Origin: JAVJUV01 sp047314965 | GTDB taxonomy: Bacteria > Pseudomonadota > Alphaproteobacteria > Rhodobacterales > Rhodobacteraceae | DNA: 64,000 nucleotides | Direction of reading: 5' to 3' | Assembly: GCF_047314965.1 (NCBI RefSeq) | Contig: NZ_JBLBVK010000046.1 | Span: 1 to 64,000, forward strand | Shown: one piece after another, positions 62,471-64,000 of the stretch | How positions within the stretch are numbered: position 1 is the stretch's first letter | How the letters are laid out: every line of letters starts with the position of its first letter | Translations under genes and position numbers: made by a program | The notes under the pieces: generated by a model | Database searches by the model: none | Seen by the model: only the letters and a program-made list of their open reading frames with translations | What the model was told of the DNA's origin: nothing

Positions 62471-63496
62471 ATGGACGATCTCGCCTTCGGCACGCGCGAC
62501 AAGCGCGGCAACTGGGCGCCGAGCGAACCGCTCGACATTGCGCCTTTCTGGACATTGCGCCCCAGCCCGAGCCGGATCCTGCACTGGGTTCCCGGTTATT
62601 TCTTTCCGTGGAACCTGTCCTTCGCCCTTTTTTCCCTCGCCTATTGGTTCTGGATTCTGCCGCCCCTCGACACCATGCAGACACTCTCATGGGGATGGGC
62701 GCTCTACCTTTATGCAGTGAACATCATCGCCGTCTGCCTCTGGTACGGAGCCTTCGAGTTACGCCTTTACTGGCAGCGCGCCCAGGGCACACGCTTCAAA
62801 TACAACGCGAAGTTTCCCGCCGAACATCCGAACGACGCCTTCTGGTTCCGCCACCAGGTCATCGACAGTGTTCTGCGGACCCTGCTCTTCGGCGTGACCG
62901 TCTGGACCGCCCTGCAGGTGCTGGTCTTCTGGGTCTTTGCTAATGGCTGGGTTCCCTGGCTCGGCTTCGCCGAACACCCGGTCTACCTGGCCCTCCTCGC
63001 GCTGCTCGTCCCGGTCATCCACGAGTTTCACTTCTTCTGCATTCATCGCCTGATCCACACGCCGTTCCTCTACAAATGGGTCCATTCGGTGCATCACAAC
63101 TCGATCAACCCAAGCCCGTGGTCCTCGCTCGCCATGCATCCGGTCGAACACGCGCTCTATTTCAGCACAGCGCTCTGGCACCTCGTGATCCCCTCGAACC
63201 CTCTTCTCGCGCTGTACCAACTGCATTTTGCGGGGTTCGGCGCGATCCCCGGCCACGTGGGCTTCGACAAGATGGAGGTGACCGACGACATCGCCGTCGA
63301 TAGCCACGCCTACGGCCATTACCTCCACCACAAGTATTTCGAGGTGAACTACGGCGACGGCCTAGTGCCCTTGGACAAGGTTTTCGGCACGTGGCACGAC
63401 GGCTCGAAAGAAGCGGACGAACGGATGAAGGAACGCTTCCGCCGCAAAAAGGAACGCGCGGCCACGCGCAAGACCGCAGGAACCCAGAGACAATGA
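62471..63496 (+). CDS. sterol desaturase/fatty acid hydroxylase superfamily protein
   Basis: A 341-residue integral membrane di-iron protein. The histidine clusters are HEFHFFCIHRLIHT, HSVHHNSINPSPW and YGHYLHHKYFEVNYG. A group of hydrophobic helices precedes them. Members hydroxylate lipids or carotenoids. The start ATG has GGGAGGAC upstream. Its stop overlaps the next gene's ATG (ATGA), tying it to a dehydrogenase. Confidence 0.88.
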   Translation: MDDLAFGTRDKRGNWAPSEPLDIAPFWTLRPSPSRILHWVPGYFFPWNLSFALFSLAYWFWILPPLDTMQTLSWGWALYLYAVNIIAVCLWYGAFELRLYWQRAQGTRFKYNAKFPAEHPNDAFWFRHQVIDSVLRTLLFGVTVWTALQVLVFWVFANGWVPWLGFAEHPVYLALLALLVPVIHEFHFFCIHRLIHTPFLYKWVHSVHHNSINPSPWSSLAMHPVEHALYFSTALWHLVIPSNPLLALYQLHFAGFGAIPGHVGFDKMEVTDDIAVDSHAYGHYLHHKYFEVNYGDGLVPLDKVFGTWHDGSKEADERMKERFRRKKERAATRKTAGTQRQ

Positions 63497-64000
63497 CAAT
63501 ACGCCTTGCCATCATCGGCGCAGGAATAATGGGCGCCGATCACGCCCGGATCTTTGCCAACGACATTCCGGGCACCAGCCTTTCGGTGATCTGCGATGCC
63601 TCCGAGGCCCGCGCCCGGGAAATCGCCAAAGTGACCGGAGCGGCGGATATCGCGACCGATCCTCACGCCAGCATCAAGCGCCAGGATGTGGACGCCGTGC
63701 TGATTGCCAGCCCCGACGCCACCCACGCGGACCTGACGCTGGCCTGCATCGCCGCGGGCAAGCCCGTTCTCTGCGAGAAGCCGCTGGCCCCCACCACCGG
63801 CGAATGTCAGCGCATCATCGAGGCCGAGGTCGCGGCGGGCCGGCAGCTCGTACAGGTGGGCTACATGCGCCGCTTCGATCCCGCCTACACGGAAATGAAG
63901 GCCGCTCTGGATGGCGGAACGCTGGGCCGCGCGATTATGATGCACAACTTCCACCGCAACGTAGAGGTGCCGCCCTGGTTCACCGGCGCCATGGCGATCA
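63493..64000 (+). CDS. Gfo/Idh/MocA-family dehydrogenase, cut by the window end
   Basis: The first 169 residues of an NAD(P)-dependent oxidoreductase: MTIRLAIIGAGIMGADHARI with GxGxxG, CDASEARAREIAKVTGA, SPDATHADLTLACIAAGKPV and CEKPLAP (the family EKP lysine), then YMRRFDPAYTEMKAAL. It resembles inositol/sugar 2-dehydrogenases. The C-terminal half lies beyond the window. The ATG overlaps the preceding stop. Confidence 0.88.
   Translation, partial: MTIRLAIIGAGIMGADHARIFANDIPGTSLSVICDASEARAREIAKVTGAADIATDPHASIKRQDVDAVLIASPDATHADLTLACIAAGKPVLCEKPLAPTTGECQRIIEAEVAAGRQLVQVGYMRRFDPAYTEMKAALDGGTLGRAIMMHNFHRNVEVPPWFTGAMAI

Noticed and set aside
61399..62943. 514-codon open frame on the plus strand
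   Set aside because: Antisense of the LacI gene joined to an out-of-frame part of the sterol-desaturase gene.
1..64000. CRISPR arrays, tRNA or rRNA genes, prophage
   Set aside because: No regularly spaced repeats, no cloverleaf-like tRNA with CCA/T-loop, no rRNA core sequences and no phage structural or integrase genes were seen by eye; a tRNAscan and repeat search would settle this.

Overview
The window looks like a chromosomal segment of a high-GC marine-type alphaproteobacterium, most likely Rhodobacterales. This is an inference from family content and codon use: two TRAP transporter sets, a Liv-type ABC operon, a BKACE enzyme, RutE- and GalB-like enzymes, and many ATGA/TGATG gene junctions. 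I see no rRNA, tRNA, CRISPR array, prophage or intact insertion sequence. The first 1.8 kb is gene-poor and holds the decayed end of an IS5-type transposase.

Layout. (1) 1.8-12.1 kb, leftward: an eleven-gene catabolic operon (cyclase, cupin, SDR, 3-hydroxyacyl-CoA-type dehydrogenase, LivKGFHM uptake system, BKACE enzyme, TfdB-type flavin hydroxylase), with a divergent IclR regulator. (2) 13.2-15.3 kb: a DRE-TIM condensing/lyase enzyme and a GntR regulator. (3) 15.2-20.2 kb, leftward: RutE-like nitroreductase, OsmC, TRAP DctPQM and an intradiol ring-cleavage dioxygenase; opposite it, YciI, malonyl-CoA decarboxylase and a GST (20.4-22.8 kb). (4) 22.8-28.3 kb: LysR, a second TRAP system and a formylglycine-type sulfatase. 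(5) 28.8-40.7 kb: a redox/metal island, described below. (6) 40.9-44.1 kb: D-lyxose isomerase and a TupABC tungstate-type transporter. (7) 44.3-53.5 kb: SDR, GalB-like hydratase, a LysR regulator with two tandem HTH domains, SDR, HyuBA, a DAO-family oxidase and a rhodanese. (8) 53.6-56.7 kb: small genes, two of them apparently broken (an NTF2-like gene with an internal stop and a DUF805 gene with a start-proximal frameshift). (9) 57.0-64.0 kb: amino-sugar/sugar catabolism (BadF-type kinase, NagA), an excisionase-HTH/solute-binding regulator, a DapA-family lyase, LacI, a sterol-desaturase-family protein and a Gfo/Idh/MocA dehydrogenase cut by the window edge.

The best candidate for an undescribed system is 28.8-40.1 kb. 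A Tau/Ssu-type ABC importer carries a binding protein whose last ~60 residues look like the copper-chaperone NosL. It is co-transcribed with a membrane protein bearing a MerT-like Cys-Cys motif, then SCO, PCu(A)C, a di-haem cytochrome c and a Crp/Fnr regulator. The promoter region contains a near-consensus FNR/DNR box. The next unit on the same strand encodes an AprA-like flavoprotein, a small AprB-like ferredoxin, a HEAT-repeat protein and a DUF971 protein, without ATP sulfurylase, Qmo or Apr membrane partners. A divergent FdxA-Fpr pair shares a GCTGCAGCGC motif with the aprA-like gene at a similar distance from the start codon. I infer a redox- and copper-linked uptake and oxidoreduction module whose substrate is unknown.
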